Source of the DNA: Clostridiales bacterium
Lineage (GTDB): Bacteria; Bacillota; Clostridia; Oscillospirales; QAMX01
Assembly: GCA_003149835.1 (NCBI GenBank)
Contig: QAMX01000031.1
Coordinates: 1-14,685 of the forward strand
DNA: 14,685 nucleotides
Direction: 5' to 3'
In this document: one piece after another, positions 12,948 through 14,685 of the stretch
Numbering within the stretch: the first letter of the stretch is position 1
Layout of the letters: the number at the start of each line of letters is the position of its first letter
Notes under the pieces: model-generated
Database searches by the model: none
What the model was told of the DNA's origin: nothing
The model's input: only the letters and a program-made list of their open reading frames with translations
Translations under genes and position numbers: made by a program

Positions 12948-14384
12948 TTATCCACGCGTCCTTTCCGTGAGAATTTGCGAACCTTCGCCGTCATATTCCA
13001 CTTTGTCCATACCGATATTCAGCTCGCGCGCGAGGATTTTGACGATTTTCGGCGAGCAGAAGCCGCCCTGACAGCCGCCGAGCATAGCGCCGGTGCGCAG
13101 CTTCACGCCCTTCACGGTGCGCGCGCCGCAGTTTCGGCGAATCGCATCGACGACCTGCGCCTCGGTGACCGTCCCGCAGCGGCAGACGAGCGTCGTCGAC
13201 GCGCCGCCCGACGCGCCGCCCTCGCCCAGCCGCAGCCGCGGCCGCCGCGTCGGGATGAAACGGCCTGCCCCAGCCCGCAGTTCCAGGTATGCGGCGACTT
13301 CGTCCCCAAGGGTTTCCGCAATAGCGGGAGCCGAGGCGAGCCCGGGCGACTCAATGCCCGCGGCCTCGAAAAACCCGGGGACGCCGCCGCAGGCGCCGAC
13401 GATGAAATCGCCGCCGCTTCCGACAGGACGGACGCCGGCAAAGGTGCGGATCTGCAAATTGGCCGGCAGCGGCGCCGACAGGTACTGCGCCGCTGCGCTT
13501 TTGACATAGGCGAGAGCGTCCGCGGTCGTGCCGACGTCGTCCCGGTCGTCACAGCGGACGCTGTCGGGACCGATCATAACGCGGCCGTGTATCTCCGGCG
13601 TGATCAGCACGCCCTTGCCTTTTTCCGTCGGGCAGGCGAACAGCACGCTGTTCACCAGTCCCGCCGCGCGCTTGTCGAGCACGCAGTACTGGCCGCGTTT
13701 GCCTTCCATCGTATACGTTTTCGACGCCAGCATGGCGTGGATGTCGTCGGCGTGGACGCCGGCGGCATTGACGACGGCTCGGCCCAAAAACGATCTCTCT
13801 TCCCCGCCGCGGCATACGGCCGTCACCGCAAAGCCGTCGCCGACGCGGCGGACAGCGGCGACGCGGTGTCCGCAGAGAACAGCCGCGCCGTTGTCGCAGG
13901 CGTTTTCCGCGGCGGCAATCGCCACCGTCCACGGTTCGACGATGGCCGACGCGGCGCAGAGCGCGCCGCGGACGCGCTTCGACAGATTCGGTTCCTTTTC
14001 CAAAAGCTCCGCCCGCGTCAGCAGCCGCAGATTCTGAACGCCGTTTTCCCGTCCGCGGCGCAGGAGCGCATCCAGCGTACCGAGCTCCTCGTCGGAGTAG
14101 GCCGCGACAAGGGAATCAATGGGCCGGTAGGGAATATCGAGCGCCGCGACCAGCGCAGGGTACAGCGCCGCGCCGCGGACGTTAAAAAGCGCCTTTTTCG
14201 TCCCCGGTTCCGGATCATATCCGGCGTGGATGATGGCGCTGTTGGCCCGGCTGGCGCCGGAAGCGAGGTCGGCTCCGGCTTCTAAGAGCAGCCCTTTCGC
14301 GCCCTTGGCCGTCACGGCGCGCAGCGTCAGCGCGCCGACGGCGCCGCCGCCGATGACGATACAGTCGTAAATTCCGTCCGGCAT
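12948..14384 (-). CDS. FAD-dependent dehydrogenase (DAO/GlpA type) with C-terminal BFD-like [2Fe-2S] domain
   Basis: A 478-residue flavoprotein. The N-terminal FAD fold has IGGGAVG (11-17), the DAO-family ASRANSAIIHAGYDPEPGT (45-61) and VNAAGVHAD (205-213). The substrate domain ends with FAGVRPVG and the FAD-closing AAGIESPGLASAP (341-353). A C-terminal BFD-like domain has Cys401, Cys403, Cys438 and Cys443 (CRC...CQGGFC), the standard [2Fe-2S] set. Relatives oxidise glycerol-3-phosphate or 2-hydroxyacids; the substrate is not fixed by sequence, and no glycerol kinase or transporter is adjacent. The start at 14384 is chosen because GGGGGA precedes it and the FAD fold begins at once; the open frame to 14501 adds an unconserved-looking Arg/Phe-rich extension. 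It is the first gene of the cluster behind a consensus promoter. Confidence 0.92.
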   Translation of the reverse strand: MPDGIYDCIVIGGGAVGALTLRAVTAKGAKGLLLEAGADLASGASRANSAIIHAGYDPEPGTKKALFNVRGAALYPALVAALDIPYRPIDSLVAAYSDEELGTLDALLRRGRENGVQNLRLLTRAELLEKEPNLSKRVRGALCAASAIVEPWTVAIAAAENACDNGAAVLCGHRVAAVRRVGDGFAVTAVCRGGEERSFLGRAVVNAAGVHADDIHAMLASKTYTMEGKRGQYCVLDKRAAGLVNSVLFACPTEKGKGVLITPEIHGRVMIGPDSVRCDDRDDVGTTADALAYVKSAAAQYLSAPLPANLQIRTFAGVRPVGSGGDFIVGACGGVPGFFEAAGIESPGLASAPAIAETLGDEVAAYLELRAGAGRFIPTRRPRLRLGEGGASGGASTTLVCRCGTVTEAQVVDAIRRNCGARTVKGVKLRTGAMLGGCQGGFCSPKIVKILARELNIGMDKVEYDGEGSQILTERTRG

Positions 14385-14448
14385 CTCAAGATTCCCCCTA
14401 TATTGACTGCGGAAAAAGAACAACAAAAAAACGCCCTCCAAGCCCGCC

Positions 14449-14465
14449 CGCCGTCTGGGACAGCG
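14449..14465 (-). other. Leader hairpin of the redox operon
   Basis: On the minus strand CGCTGTC-CCA-GACGGCG forms a 7-bp stem with one G-U wobble, in the roughly 128-base leader between the promoter and the ATG. A T-rich tract (TTTTTTTGTTGTTCTTTTT) begins 17 bases after it. The distance is too long for a standard terminator, but the pair could act as an attenuator. Confidence 0.3.
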
Positions 14466-14518
14466 AACCGGCTCTCGCGCGTTCTCAAAACTCTGCCGCA
14501 ATCTATTTCGTTATAATC

Positions 14519-14547
14519 ATTATATGCGCAAACAATCGGTTTGTCAA
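14519..14547 (-). promoter_or_regulatory. Consensus sigma-A promoter of the redox operon
   Basis: The minus strand shows TTGACA (14542-14547), a 17-base spacer and TATAAT (14519-14524), a full match to the housekeeping consensus with optimal spacing. The expected start site is near 14512, leaving a leader of about 128 bases. The spacer holds an ACAA-N5-TTGT dyad that could be an operator; this is a weak inference. A promoter this strong usually needs a repressor or leader control. Confidence 0.88.
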
Positions 14548-14570
14548 TGCGATTTTATAAAAAGCCGCGG

Positions 14571-14610
14571 AAAATAAAACCGCCGCCCGGATACACCTTC
14601 GGCGCGGCGG
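14571..14610 (-). terminator. Rho-independent terminator of an upstream gene outside the window
   Basis: On the minus strand CCGCCGC(G)CC pairs with GGGCGGCGG across a 12-base loop (stems 14601-14610 and 14580-14588, one bulged G) and exits into TTTTATTTT (14571-14579). It ends transcription arriving from beyond 14685. One minus-strand frame stops at 14641-14643 about 30 bases earlier and could be the tail of that gene (14 residues ending in GIWR), too short to identify. Confidence 0.75.
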
Positions 14611-14685
14611 ATGGGCGGCGCAGGTCGCTCCAAACGCTTTTCAGCGCCAGATACCCGCGGGAACGCGGCTGGGCGTCTTAGTCCA

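Noticed and set aside
12975..14285. A 436-codon open frame on the plus strand
   Set aside because: It is antisense to the FAD dehydrogenase, whose motifs are complete; the composition is that of a shadow frame.
14385..14501. N-terminal extension of the FAD dehydrogenase from an ATG at 14501
   Set aside because: It would overlap the leader just after the promoter, has no ribosome site, and adds 39 residues unlike the family, while the ATG at 14384 has GGGGGA in place.
14611..14685. Open plus-strand frame starting at ATG 14611
   Set aside because: No ribosome site or promoter ahead of it and it begins right at a minus-strand terminator; too short to judge.
1..14685. CRISPR arrays, insertion sequences, prophage genes, tRNA or rRNA
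   Set aside because: I saw no regularly spaced repeats, transposase or integrase motifs, attachment-site duplications, or recognisable tRNA/rRNA sequence in the window.

Overview
The window is a GC-rich (roughly 60% by eye) bacterial chromosomal segment. All convincing genes lie on the minus strand, so transcription runs from high to low coordinates. A CarD-family regulator next to ispD and ispF, FtsE/FtsX followed by an M23 peptidase and an S41 peptidase, a PucR/CdaR-type regulator, strong Shine-Dalgarno sites and a consensus sigma-A promoter all point to an uncultured anaerobic member of the Bacillota, probably class Clostridia. This placement is inferred from gene content; no rRNA or tRNA is present to confirm it.

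Layout in transcription order (right to left). (1) 14571-14685 holds the terminator of a gene lying mostly outside the window. (2) A perfect TTGACA-N17-TATAAT promoter (14519-14547) drives a three-gene redox cluster: a DAO-type FAD dehydrogenase with a C-terminal BFD-like [2Fe-2S] domain (12948-14384), a pyridine-nucleotide/FAD oxidoreductase (11677-12945) and a small DUF1667-type Cys-rich protein (11196-11558). (3) A short Ser/Thr-rich lipoprotein (10751-11062) is followed by its own terminator. (4) A PucR/CdaR-type regulator (9360-10451) has its own AT-rich promoter and a downstream hairpin. (5) A cell-envelope group follows: ftsE, ftsX, a coiled-coil M23 endopeptidase and an S41 C-terminal processing peptidase. 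FtsEX plus an intact LytM enzyme is the known ATP-driven septal hydrolase arrangement. (6) Next come carD, ispD and ispF, a regulator of RNA polymerase and two steps of the MEP isoprenoid pathway, closed by a T9 terminator. (7) A 245-base gap follows that can fold into a three-way-junction RNA (2651-2755). (8) A uroporphyrinogen-decarboxylase-superfamily protein (1578-2612), a probably frameshifted small membrane/secreted ORF (1232-1507) and a Gfo/Idh/MocA oxidoreductase (71-1198) complete the window, ending in a 17-bp perfect hairpin.

Most of the window is ordinary Clostridia-type housekeeping sequence. The parts that merit a second look are the unassigned structured RNA ahead of the URO-D-like gene, the flavoprotein/DUF1667 cluster with no substrate gene beside it, the Gfo/Idh/MocA enzyme lacking the usual EKP lysine, and the frameshifted small ORF between the two accessory metabolic genes.
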